Positions 7,470 through 16,705 of a stretch of DNA of 45,159 nt are shown piece after piece. The notes beneath the pieces were generated by a model. That model did not search any database, had not been told where the DNA came from, and worked only from the letters and a program-made list of their open reading frames with translations. The stretch's first letter is position 1. Each line of letters begins with the position of its first letter. The stretch comes from Vicingaceae bacterium (lineage in GTDB: Bacteria; Bacteroidota; Bacteroidia; Flavobacteriales_E; Vicingaceae). The stretch lies in contig JARGOE010000006.1 of assembly GCA_029210015.1 (NCBI GenBank), positions 1 to 45,159 of the forward strand, read 5' to 3'. Position numbers and translations under genes: made by a program.

Positions 7470-10358
7470 ATGAAAATATCACGAATATTATTTCTTAGCA
7501 TATTTGCATTTTTATTAACGATAAATGATTTATATTCTGCTACAATTGTTGTTGGAACAGGAACTGCAACTAATGCAACTGGTAGCTATCCAGCACCTTA
7601 CGGCAACTTTTTTTGGGGAGCAAAGCATCAATTTTTAATTACGGCAGCAGAATTGAATACTGCAGGAATGACTGCTGGAAATATTAACAACATGGCATTT
7701 GTTGTTGATCAAGCCAATGGAATCCCATTAACTGGCTTTACAATTTCAATGAAGAACACTCTTACCACAAATTTAGTAGCATTTGAAACAGGTTTGACTA
7801 CTGTATTAAACCCATTAACTTATACTGAAAATGCTGGATTGAACACTCACGTTTTTTCATCACCTTTTTATTGGGATGGTGTTTCAAACTTATTAATAGA
7901 AACATGTTTTAATAATACTAGCTGGACTGCTAATGCGACTACTTTTTTAACTACCACCTCTCATAACAGCTCTGTTTTTTACCGGCAAGATGCTTCAGGA
8001 GTTTGTGGTTCAAACTTTACTACTGGCTTTGTCAATGAAAGACCTAACATGATTTTTGATTGGAATTCTGCTGCAGTTCCACCTGTTTCAAGTTTTATGG
8101 CTAACACAACAAGCACATGTTCTGGGGTTGTTAATTTTACAGATCTATCAACAAATAATCCAACAAGCTGGAGCTGGAATTTTGGAGATGGTTCACCGCT
8201 ATTAACCAACCAAAACCCTTCTCACACATATATTGCTTCTGGGAATTATACTGTTACTTTAATTGCTTGTAATGCTTTTGGGTGTGATACTACAATATTT
8301 ACTAATTACATAAATGTTAACCTTTCTGCTCCAACACCTGTTGCATCATCGTGTACCCCTAACACACTAACATATTGTTGTGGTTTTGGAATGACAAACG
8401 TAACTTTTAACTCTATAAATAATAATTCAGGCGATGGAGTTGATGGTTATAGTGATTTCACCTGTTTTCAAACAACAGTTTTAGAAGGACAGAGCTATAC
8501 GTTATCTATTCAAACATCGGCAGCATCAACTCAAAACTATGCTGCTTGGATAGATTTTAATAATGATGGAGTGCTAAATGATGTTACTGAAAGAGTTTTT
8601 ACAGCTTCATCGCTTAATAATACATCTGGAAACATTAATATTCCTGCAGGTGCAGTATTAGGAACACCATTAAGAATGAGAGTATCTTCCGATTATGATT
8701 TTAGCGCTGCACCAACACCTTGTGCAGATTTAGATTTTGGTCAAGCAGAAGATTATACAATTATTATAATTGCTAATCCTAATCCTCCAACTCCAATCTT
8801 TAGTGCATCTCCTACTACCTCTTGCAGTGGTACGGTTTGTTTTACTGATTTATCTTTAAATGCACCAACAGGTTGGTTGTGGGATTTTGGTGATGGTAAC
8901 ACTTCTTTTCAGCAGAGCCCTTGCCACACATATGCTGCTGATGGTGTTTACACGATAAAGCTAACAGCAACTAATGCTAATGGAGGAAATATAGACTCTA
9001 TTGTTAATTACGTGACAATAAATACTGCTGGACAATTGTTAGCTGCATCATGTTCGCCAGTAACATCTGCATATTGTTGTGATTACGGAGTTTATCAAGT
9101 AGATTTTAATACTATTAGTAACCCTTCTTTGGATGGTGTTGAAGGGTATCAAGATTATTCATGTACTTATTCAACTACTGTTACAGAGGGGACAATACAT
9201 TCAATAACTATTAAAACAGGTATAAATAATGCTCAAGACACAAGAGTATGGATTGATTTTAATAATGATGGGTCATTTAACAATACTAATGAATTAGTTA
9301 TGGATGCGCCAAATTCATATAATCCTTCGGTTAATTATCTTATTCCTTCTGGGGCAGTTTTAAATACTGCATTAAGAATGAGAGTTTCATCTGATGTTGT
9401 TGGACCAGCTCAAAATGCTTGTGATGCTAACGACTTTGGACAAACTGAAGATTATGGCTTGATAATAGAACCAAACACTTTGCCTCCAAATGGAAATTTT
9501 ATAGCGTCTATAACATCTACATGTTCTGATACGATATGCTTTACAGATTTATCCTCAAGCTTGCCAACAGGGTGGATTTGGTACTTTGGAGATGGTGATA
9601 CTAGCACATTACAAAACCCATGTCATTTTTATTCAGCCCCAGGAAATTATACTGTTAGTTTGGTTACAACTAATGCTTTTGGTCAAGATTCTGCAGTTAA
9701 ATTTAATTATATAAATGTAAATTGTACAAATCTAACTATGCCAACAAGCGCTCCTGCTATAAATGTTACTGCGTGTAGTGGAACTTTATTTGATGACGGG
9801 GGATCTTTTAATAATTATTCAAATAATACAGATGGAGTATTTACAATTCAACCAACTGGAGCAACGCAAGTAGATATTAATTTTGTATCCTTTGATTTTA
9901 CTACAAATCAGGGAGACACTCTTCTAGTGTATGATGGCCCTAATACTTCAAGCCCATTGTTGGGAGCTTTTCAAGGAAACTTTTTACCACCTCCCTTAAG
10001 TTCTTCAGGGGGAAGCATTACTATAAGGCAGGTTTCTAATAATTTTGCAACTGACCCCGGTTTTGAATTAAACTGGACATGTACAACTACAGGAATTAAT
10101 GATTTACTTGATAATAGTGAGGAATTCACAGTTTATCCTAACCCAGCTTCTGACATAGTAAATATTAGGGCTGAAAATTCTTCAGTTATTAATGAAATAA
10201 TCATTTTCAATACAATGGGGCAGATAGTGTTATCTGACAATTCTTTAAATAGAAGTAGTCAGGTACAAATAGATGTCTCTAGATTAAAAGATGGGCTTTA
10301 TTTTTTAAATATAAAAAGTGAGAAAGGGGTTACAACTAAAAAAATCAACATTAAATGA
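7470..10358 (+). CDS. Secreted PKD/GEVED/CUB-like protein with T9SS type A sorting domain
   Basis: A 962-residue secreted protein. A signal peptide ends near LYSA. An N-terminal beta domain (about 25-200) precedes alternating modules: PKD near 205-280 (SWSWNFGDG), GEVED near 289-435 (WIDFNNDG then DFGQAEDY), PKD near 438-518, a second GEVED near 523-667, PKD near 670-750, and a CUB-like domain near 763-872 (DTLLVYDGPN). The last 80 residues begin FTVYPNPASD and end KKINIK, a type A T9SS sorting domain, so export through T9SS and attachment or release at the surface is expected. ATG at 7470 gives the signal peptide; an in-frame TTG at 7446 is less likely. The stop overlaps the next gene's ATG by 4 bp. 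No catalytic domain was seen; an adhesive or structural role is inferred. Confidence 0.85.
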   Translation: MKISRILFLSIFAFLLTINDLYSATIVVGTGTATNATGSYPAPYGNFFWGAKHQFLITAAELNTAGMTAGNINNMAFVVDQANGIPLTGFTISMKNTLTTNLVAFETGLTTVLNPLTYTENAGLNTHVFSSPFYWDGVSNLLIETCFNNTSWTANATTFLTTTSHNSSVFYRQDASGVCGSNFTTGFVNERPNMIFDWNSAAVPPVSSFMANTTSTCSGVVNFTDLSTNNPTSWSWNFGDGSPLLTNQNPSHTYIASGNYTVTLIACNAFGCDTTIFTNYINVNLSAPTPVASSCTPNTLTYCCGFGMTNVTFNSINNNSGDGVDGYSDFTCFQTTVLEGQSYTLSIQTSAASTQNYAAWIDFNNDGVLNDVTERVFTASSLNNTSGNINIPAGAVLGTPLRMRVSSDYDFSAAPTPCADLDFGQAEDYTIIIIANPNPPTPIFSASPTTSCSGTVCFTDLSLNAPTGWLWDFGDGNTSFQQSPCHTYAADGVYTIKLTATNANGGNIDSIVNYVTINTAGQLLAASCSPVTSAYCCDYGVYQVDFNTISNPSLDGVEGYQDYSCTYSTTVTEGTIHSITIKTGINNAQDTRVWIDFNNDGSFNNTNELVMDAPNSYNPSVNYLIPSGAVLNTALRMRVSSDVVGPAQNACDANDFGQTEDYGLIIEPNTLPPNGNFIASITSTCSDTICFTDLSSSLPTGWIWYFGDGDTSTLQNPCHFYSAPGNYTVSLVTTNAFGQDSAVKFNYINVNCTNLTMPTSAPAINVTACSGTLFDDGGSFNNYSNNTDGVFTIQPTGATQVDINFVSFDFTTNQGDTLLVYDGPNTSSPLLGAFQGNFLPPPLSSSGGSITIRQVSNNFATDPGFELNWTCTTTGINDLLDNSEEFTVYPNPASDIVNIRAENSSVINEIIIFNTMGQIVLSDNSLNRSSQVQIDVSRLKDGLYFLNIKSEKGVTTKKINIK

Positions 10359-13300
10359 TCAAAAAATTACTAGTATTTATTGTTCTATTAGCAATTAGTG
10401 GATCTTCTTTTGCTTCTCACCTAGTTGGAGGGAGTTTGGGTTATGAGTATCTTGGTCAGTTTGGAGGAAATTTTAGATATAAAATCATCCTGACTGTTTA
10501 TAATAATTGTGATGCATTTTCTAACATACCTCTACCAGTTCAGACTCAACCTGTTGCTATATATGATCATGACGTTTCAGCTAACACACCTATGTTAGGG
10601 GGTAATAAAGCTTTAGTTACTAACTTAAACTTAAATTTAGTAGATTCAGAAAGAGTAGATCCACCGATTGCAAGTGGTTGCCCTGTTGGCCAGGCAGTCT
10701 GCATTTATAAAGGAATTTATGAAGCTACTGTAGATCTTCCTCTAAGCTTCACGGGCTATCATATGTATTTTACAAATTTCGCAAGAAATGCATCTATAAC
10801 AAATTTATTAAATCCTGGTGGTACTGCCATGTCTTTTCATGCATATATTCCTCCTACATTAGTCAATAATAGCTCTCCAGTTTTTTCAGATGATCCTGTT
10901 CCTTTTTTATGTATAAATGATACAGTTTCAATTTTAAATACAGCTATTGATCCAGACGGAGATCAATTGGTCTTTAGCTTTGTTACTCCAATGGCAGATG
11001 CTGGAGGACCTTTTCCACCAACACCATTAAATTGGCCAATAGTAAATGTAAATTATGCAGGTGGATATAACACAGCTCAACCTTTTGGGGCAACAGGACA
11101 TAGCTTTATTAATGGAGCTACCGGATTAACAGAATATATGTCACCTACTTTAGGAAATTTTGTTGTTGCTGTAGAAATAAAAGAAATTAGAAATGGTAAT
11201 GTGATTGGTATAACTAGGCGAGACTTACAGTTGTTGGTTATTAATTGCCCCCCTAACCCAGCTCCCAATTTATCTGCAGTTGGCGGTAGTGGAATAACGA
11301 ATTATACTATACAAGAATGTGACACCCTTACTTTTCCGATAACTTTTGTAGATGCTAATGGAGATAGCTTAGAGCTAACCACCACAGGTCAAATTTTTGA
11401 TACTTCTTTTGTAAATCCAGCTGCTACATTAGACTCTTTGGTTATAGGTGACTCTACTGTTACTGCAAATTTCTTTTGGCAAACTGCATGTGGTACTGCT
11501 CAAGCATTACCATACCTATTTACAGTTTCAGTTACAGATAATGGTTGTCCGCCTAAAACTACAAATGTTGTATATCAGGTTACTGTAGAACCTGCAACTC
11601 CACCAGACTCAATTATAGGGCCGATAATTGTATGTCAAAATGATTTTGCTAATTACACAACCCCACAGATACCTGGTTATACATTTAATTGGACTGTAAC
11701 TAATGGAACCATTATTTCAGGACAAGGGACTAATAATATTAATGTCAACTGGCCAAATGTAGGAGCCGGACTTGTAACAGTTAATGCAATAAGTGATTGT
11801 GGATGCCCTTCTATATCAATTGATACAGCTATTACTATAATTGCTTCACCGCCTGCGGATGCTGGTGCTGATACAAATTTATGTTTAGGAGACACCATTC
11901 AAATTGGAGGTAGTCCGACAGGACCTATTGGAACTACTTTTACTTGGTCCCCATCAACCAATATGAATGATTCAACTCTAACAAATCCTTCAGTTTCGCC
12001 AACAACAACAACAACCTATGTTGTTGCAGTTGATAATGGCGTTTGTATTGGTTATGATACAGTAACAGTTACAGTTGGTTCTGCCACAATTGATGCTGGT
12101 CTAGATACCTCATTATGTTTAGGAGATTCTATTCAATTAAATGCTGCTGGTGGGGTAAGTTATCTTTGGACACCATCAACTGGGCTCTCAAACGATACAA
12201 TTCCTAATCCTATAGCTACACCATCATTAACAACTGTTTATACAGTAACAGTAACAGATTCTTTAGGTTGTATTGGCTCAGATAGTATAACCATTCAGGT
12301 TAACACTTTATCTTTAATTACAATTACTAACGACACTACAATTTGTGATGGTGATTGTGTTCAATTGAACGCTTCTGGTGGAAATTCCTATTCTTGGACA
12401 CCATCAACAGGCCTATCAAATGACACTATAGCTAACCCCATAGCGTGCCCTCTTGTCACAACCACTTATATTGTTAGCATAAATGATACTAACAGTTGTT
12501 CTGGAATTGATAGTGTTGAAATTACTGTTAACCCTTCACCTACAGTAGTTACAAATAATGACACTTCAGTTTGTGATGGCATATGTGTACAATTAAATGC
12601 ATCTGGAGCTAGCTCTTATGTTTGGAGCCCATCAACAGGCCTTTCAAATGACACTATAGCTAACCCCATAGCGTGCCCTCTTGTTACAACCACTTATATT
12701 GTTACTGGAACAGATACAAATGGCTGTTTTAGTAATGATACTGTTACAATTACAATTAATCAATTACCATCTGTTGATGCAGGTCCTGATCAAGGAATAT
12801 GTGTTGTTGGTTCTGTAGTTATTGGTGGAGCACCAACAGGACCTTTAGGATCTTCATATTTATGGAGCCCATCACCAACATTAAATGATGATACATTAGC
12901 CAATCCTTTGGCTTCACCTCTTGCAACTACAACTTACACTGTTACGGTCACTGACTCTAATGGCTGTGTTGACTTTGATGTTGTTACTGTTGCTATTAAT
13001 CCTCAACCAATTGTTGATGCAGGAAACGATACTACTATTTGTGAAGGGCAATCTATTGTTATTGGAGGCTCACCTACTGGGCCATTAAATGCAGGTTATT
13101 TGTGGACACCAAACACATCGCTTAATGATGATACTCTTCAAAACCCTAATGCTTCACCTTTAGTTTCTACACAATACATAGTAACTATAACAGATTCAAA
13201 TAATTGTACTAACTCTGACACAGTTGATATAAATGTGAATCCAAGCCCAACAATAACCTCAAGTAACGATACTTCATTATGTTTAGGGGCTTGTTATCAG

Positions 13301-16300
13301 ATGAATGCTTCTGGAGGTTTAAGTTATGTATGGACTCCTTCAGGAGGGCTTTCAAATGACACCATATTTAATCCGGTTGCATGTCCAACAGGAACAACAA
13401 CATATATAGTTACAGGAACCGATATCAATGGATGTTTTGACACATCAAGCACAACAATAACGGTTAACCCATTACCAATAATTACAACAAGCCCTGACAC
13501 TTCAGTTTGTCTTGGCACATGTGCTCCACTTTTTGCTACAGGAGGCACTAGTTACTCATGGTCACCAGGAGCAACACTTTCAGATTCAACGGTGTTTAAT
13601 CCAACTGCTTGTCCTCTTGTTACTACAACATATGCTGTTACAGTAACTAACGGAAATAATTGTACAGATACAGCAAGTGTTACAATCATAGTTGATTCAT
13701 TGCCAATTGTTGATGCAGGCCTTGACACATCGATATGTTTTGGAGATTCAATTCAATTGTCTGCTACTGGTGCAATTACTTATGCATGGACCCCAAATAC
13801 AAACATTAATGATTCTTCACTTTCAAATCCAATAGTTTTTCCTCCAACAACAACAACTTATTATGTAGTAGGAACAAATGCAAATGGATGTGTAAATACT
13901 GATAGTGTTATTGTGTCTGTGAATCCAAGCCCAACAATAACCTCAAGTAACGATACTTCATTATGTTTAGGGGCTTGTTATCAGATGAATGCTTCTGGAG
14001 GTTTAAGTTATGTATGGACTCCTTCAGGAGGGCTTTCAAATGACACCATATTTAATCCGGTTGCATGTCCAACAGGAACAACAACATATATAGTTACAGG
14101 AACCGATATCAATGGATGTTTTGACACATCAAGCACAACAATAACGGTTAACCCATTACCAATAATTACAACAAGCCCTGACACTTCAGTTTGTCTTGGC
14201 ACATGTGCTCCACTTTTTGCTACAGGAGGCACTAGTTACTCATGGTCACCAGGAGCAACACTTTCAGATTCAACGGTGTTTAATCCAACTGCTTGTCCTC
14301 TTGTTACTACAACATATGCTGTTACAGTAACTAACGGAAATAATTGTACAGATACAGCAAGTGTTACAATCATAGTTGATTCATTGCCAATTGTTGATGC
14401 AGGCCTTGACACATCGATATGTTTTGGAGATTCAATTCAATTGTCTGCTACTGGTGCAATTACTTATGCATGGACCCCAAATACAAACATTAATGATTCT
14501 TCACTTTCAAATCCAATAGTTTTTCCTCCAACAACAACAACTTATTATGTAGTAGGAACAAATGCAAATGGATGTGTTAATACTGATAGCGTTATTGTGT
14601 CTGTGAATAGTTTACCCCTAATAACAATTAGTAATGATACGTCAGTTTGTCTTGGAGATTGCGCCCAATTATTAGCTGGTGGCGGAACAAATTATTTATG
14701 GAGTCCAGGAGGAACACTTTCTGATTCCACCATATTTAATCCAATAGCATGCCCAACAGGAGCAACAACCTACATTGTCACTGTAACGAATGGAAATAAC
14801 TGTACAGATACTGCAAGTGTAGTAGTTACTGTTAACCCTCTTCCAGTTATAAATGCTGGGCCAGATGTTTGGCTTTGTTCAGGAGATTCTACTCAGTTAA
14901 ATGCTACTGGAGGATTAACTTATTTGTGGACACCTTCATTAGGATTAAATGATAGTACAATATCCAATCCTATTGCATTCCCTCTAGATACAACAGATTA
15001 TATTTTAATAGGTTTTGATATTAACGGATGTTCAAGTAATGACACCGTTAGAGTAATTGTTGATGATGAAGTTCCAATAGACCCTGGTGTTGATACTACC
15101 ATTTGTTTTGGGGATAGTATTACGTTAGGGGGAGCGCCAACTTCACCGAACGGTACATCTTATTCATGGTTTCCAAATGCGACTCTAGATAATGACACTC
15201 TTGCAAATCCTACAGCATTTCCAACAGTTACAACAACCTATTATGTGGTTGCAACAAATGATACTTGTACTGCTATTGATTCAGTTACTATATTTGTTAA
15301 CCCGCCTCCAAATCCTAATGCAGGACCTGATTTAGACATCTGTTTTGGTGATTCTGTTCAGTTTAATGCATCAGGCGGAATAAACTACTTATGGAACAAC
15401 GGAAGTTTCCTTTCAGACTCAACTATCTTTAATCCAAATAGCTTTCCAAATGATACGCTAGAATTTATTGTTTTAGTTACTGATTCAAATGGCTGTAGAG
15501 CTTTTGATTCATTAACAGTTAATGTTAATCCTTTACCAAATATATCCGCTGGCTCTGCTGCTAGTGTTTGTTCTGGAGATTCTGTTCAACTTAATGCATC
15601 GGGGGGATTAAATTATGTTTGGACACCTGCATTAGGGTTGTCAAATGATACTATCGCCAACCCACTTGCAAGTCCATCATTTACAACAACATACTATTTA
15701 ACAGGAACGGACTCAAACGGATGCTCCAATTTTGACAGTGTTTTAGTAACGATTAATCAGCTGAATGTGCCAGACTTAAATGATACTATAATATGTATTG
15801 GAGACGCAATGCAGTTAACAGTTAATGCGCCAGTAGGCGCAACTTACTTATGGACTCCATCAACAGACCTATCAAATGACACAATATTTAATCCGATTAC
15901 AGTTACCCAAGTAACAATAACTTACTTAGTTACTATAACAGATACTAATGGCTGTGTTGATACTACCTCTATTACAATTACAGCTGAATCAAAACCAACT
16001 TCTGCATTTACTGCTGATTTAAACCCCCTATGTGAGGGAGTCTTAGCTGAATTTACAAACTTAAGCACAGGAGCAATCTCTTATTTATGGGATTTTGGGG
16101 ATGGAGAAACTTCAACAGAAATTAGCCCTAACTATATTTTTCCTTACGGATCTAATTCTACAGTTCTTTTAACTGCTTATAGTGGAGGGATTTGTCCAGA
16201 CACATCTAGCTTAGTAATTAATCCAGATAATTTTGACGATTATTTTAATATTGATCCACCAAAAGTATTCACTCCAAATCGTGATGGAATGAATGATCTA

Positions 16301-16510
16301 TTTAAATTAGATTTGCCAAATGAGGTAAGCAATTGTACCAATATTACAATTTTTAATAGATGGGGTATAAAATTATTTGATTCTCAAGGATTAAATATTG
16401 GTTGGGATGGAAGAACAACAGCTGGGGTTAAAGTTCCAGTTGGAACATATTTTTACATTATTGATATAAATGGGCTTACAAAAAAGGGTTCACTTACCGT
16501 TTTAGAATAA
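10355..16510 (+). CDS. Giant repeat protein with T9SS type B (gliding motility-associated) sorting domain
   Basis: A 2051-residue secreted protein. Signal peptide ends near SSFA; the N-terminal domain begins SHLVGGSLGYEYLG, a type common at the start of Bacteroidota cell-surface proteins. A PKD-like domain lies near 418-497. Residues about 498-1882 contain 18 tandem repeats of 76-80 residues, pattern DTSxCxGDSxQLxAxGG, then YxWxP, NDTIxNP, TTTYxVTxTDxNGC and VNPLP. A final PKD domain (YLWDFGDG, about 1883-1960) precedes the type B sorting domain, which has VFTPNRDGMNDLF and FNRWG (about 1966-2051). No catalytic domain is seen; adhesin or surface filament is the likeliest role. It overlaps the upstream secreted-protein gene by 4 bp and is probably translated from the same mRNA. 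Repeats 7-9 are duplicated perfectly at DNA level. Confidence 0.88.
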   Translation: MIKKLLVFIVLLAISGSSFASHLVGGSLGYEYLGQFGGNFRYKIILTVYNNCDAFSNIPLPVQTQPVAIYDHDVSANTPMLGGNKALVTNLNLNLVDSERVDPPIASGCPVGQAVCIYKGIYEATVDLPLSFTGYHMYFTNFARNASITNLLNPGGTAMSFHAYIPPTLVNNSSPVFSDDPVPFLCINDTVSILNTAIDPDGDQLVFSFVTPMADAGGPFPPTPLNWPIVNVNYAGGYNTAQPFGATGHSFINGATGLTEYMSPTLGNFVVAVEIKEIRNGNVIGITRRDLQLLVINCPPNPAPNLSAVGGSGITNYTIQECDTLTFPITFVDANGDSLELTTTGQIFDTSFVNPAATLDSLVIGDSTVTANFFWQTACGTAQALPYLFTVSVTDNGCPPKTTNVVYQVTVEPATPPDSIIGPIIVCQNDFANYTTPQIPGYTFNWTVTNGTIISGQGTNNINVNWPNVGAGLVTVNAISDCGCPSISIDTAITIIASPPADAGADTNLCLGDTIQIGGSPTGPIGTTFTWSPSTNMNDSTLTNPSVSPTTTTTYVVAVDNGVCIGYDTVTVTVGSATIDAGLDTSLCLGDSIQLNAAGGVSYLWTPSTGLSNDTIPNPIATPSLTTVYTVTVTDSLGCIGSDSITIQVNTLSLITITNDTTICDGDCVQLNASGGNSYSWTPSTGLSNDTIANPIACPLVTTTYIVSINDTNSCSGIDSVEITVNPSPTVVTNNDTSVCDGICVQLNASGASSYVWSPSTGLSNDTIANPIACPLVTTTYIVTGTDTNGCFSNDTVTITINQLPSVDAGPDQGICVVGSVVIGGAPTGPLGSSYLWSPSPTLNDDTLANPLASPLATTTYTVTVTDSNGCVDFDVVTVAINPQPIVDAGNDTTICEGQSIVIGGSPTGPLNAGYLWTPNTSLNDDTLQNPNASPLVSTQYIVTITDSNNCTNSDTVDINVNPSPTITSSNDTSLCLGACYQMNASGGLSYVWTPSGGLSNDTIFNPVACPTGTTTYIVTGTDINGCFDTSSTTITVNPLPIITTSPDTSVCLGTCAPLFATGGTSYSWSPGATLSDSTVFNPTACPLVTTTYAVTVTNGNNCTDTASVTIIVDSLPIVDAGLDTSICFGDSIQLSATGAITYAWTPNTNINDSSLSNPIVFPPTTTTYYVVGTNANGCVNTDSVIVSVNPSPTITSSNDTSLCLGACYQMNASGGLSYVWTPSGGLSNDTIFNPVACPTGTTTYIVTGTDINGCFDTSSTTITVNPLPIITTSPDTSVCLGTCAPLFATGGTSYSWSPGATLSDSTVFNPTACPLVTTTYAVTVTNGNNCTDTASVTIIVDSLPIVDAGLDTSICFGDSIQLSATGAITYAWTPNTNINDSSLSNPIVFPPTTTTYYVVGTNANGCVNTDSVIVSVNSLPLITISNDTSVCLGDCAQLLAGGGTNYLWSPGGTLSDSTIFNPIACPTGATTYIVTVTNGNNCTDTASVVVTVNPLPVINAGPDVWLCSGDSTQLNATGGLTYLWTPSLGLNDSTISNPIAFPLDTTDYILIGFDINGCSSNDTVRVIVDDEVPIDPGVDTTICFGDSITLGGAPTSPNGTSYSWFPNATLDNDTLANPTAFPTVTTTYYVVATNDTCTAIDSVTIFVNPPPNPNAGPDLDICFGDSVQFNASGGINYLWNNGSFLSDSTIFNPNSFPNDTLEFIVLVTDSNGCRAFDSLTVNVNPLPNISAGSAASVCSGDSVQLNASGGLNYVWTPALGLSNDTIANPLASPSFTTTYYLTGTDSNGCSNFDSVLVTINQLNVPDLNDTIICIGDAMQLTVNAPVGATYLWTPSTDLSNDTIFNPITVTQVTITYLVTITDTNGCVDTTSITITAESKPTSAFTADLNPLCEGVLAEFTNLSTGAISYLWDFGDGETSTEISPNYIFPYGSNSTVLLTAYSGGICPDTSSLVINPDNFDDYFNIDPPKVFTPNRDGMNDLFKLDLPNEVSNCTNITIFNRWGIKLFDSQGLNIGWDGRTTAGVKVPVGTYFYIIDINGLTKKGSLTVLE
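12401..12704 (+). repeat. Near-identical 76-bp segments in repeats 3 and 4 of the giant surface protein
   Basis: Bases 12401-12476 and 12629-12704 differ at only two positions by eye, at an offset of 228 bp (exactly 76 codons), while flanking parts of the same two protein repeats are diverged. This looks like recent local gene conversion or recombination within the coding repeats. Confidence 0.75.
13234..14577 (+). repeat. Perfect 660-bp direct repeat (684-bp tandem unit) inside the giant surface protein gene
   Basis: Bases 13234-13893 and 13918-14577 are identical by visual comparison; the unit length of 684 bp equals 228 codons, that is, three protein repeats (7-9 copied as 10-12). The last 24 bases of the unit have diverged at a few positions. 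The duplication is in frame. Other repeats in the gene are clearly diverged, so this copy is recent, or kept uniform by conversion. Confidence 0.92.
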
Positions 16511-16705
16511 AAGCTCTAGGATTCCAAGAAGCATTTGCTGTTAATAGCTATTTTTCTGTTGAATTATCTGTGAACATAGAATCTTAGAATGTTAGCAATT
16601 TAATAATAAGAAGTATTAATATAGATATCCTTGGTTTTTAACTTGTTAATAATGGCTTAAAATCTCTATTTTGTGATATCAAATTACTAACTAAACTAAA
16701 AAACA
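16511..16705. other. Intergenic region before the Omp28-like gene
   Basis: 195 bp of AT-rich sequence. Two segments near 16515 and 16580 (CTAGGATTC and GAATCTTAG) could pair with one G-U, but the loop exceeds 50 nt and no T-run follows, so no terminator is called. It must contain the promoter of the gene at 16706 if that gene is transcribed separately. Confidence 0.4.

Noticed and set aside
13324-14232. Two identical minus-strand ORFs of 74 codons
   Set aside because: They are shadows of the duplicated repeats in the giant plus-strand gene and have no ribosome site or promoter of their own.
11848-16002. Regularly spaced repeats suggestive of CRISPR or satellite DNA
   Set aside because: The period of 228-240 bp is in frame and encodes protein repeats; there are no short palindromic repeats with unique spacers, and no cas genes.
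16511-16600. Terminator after the giant repeat gene
   Set aside because: The only complementary arms are more than 50 nt apart and no T-run follows.
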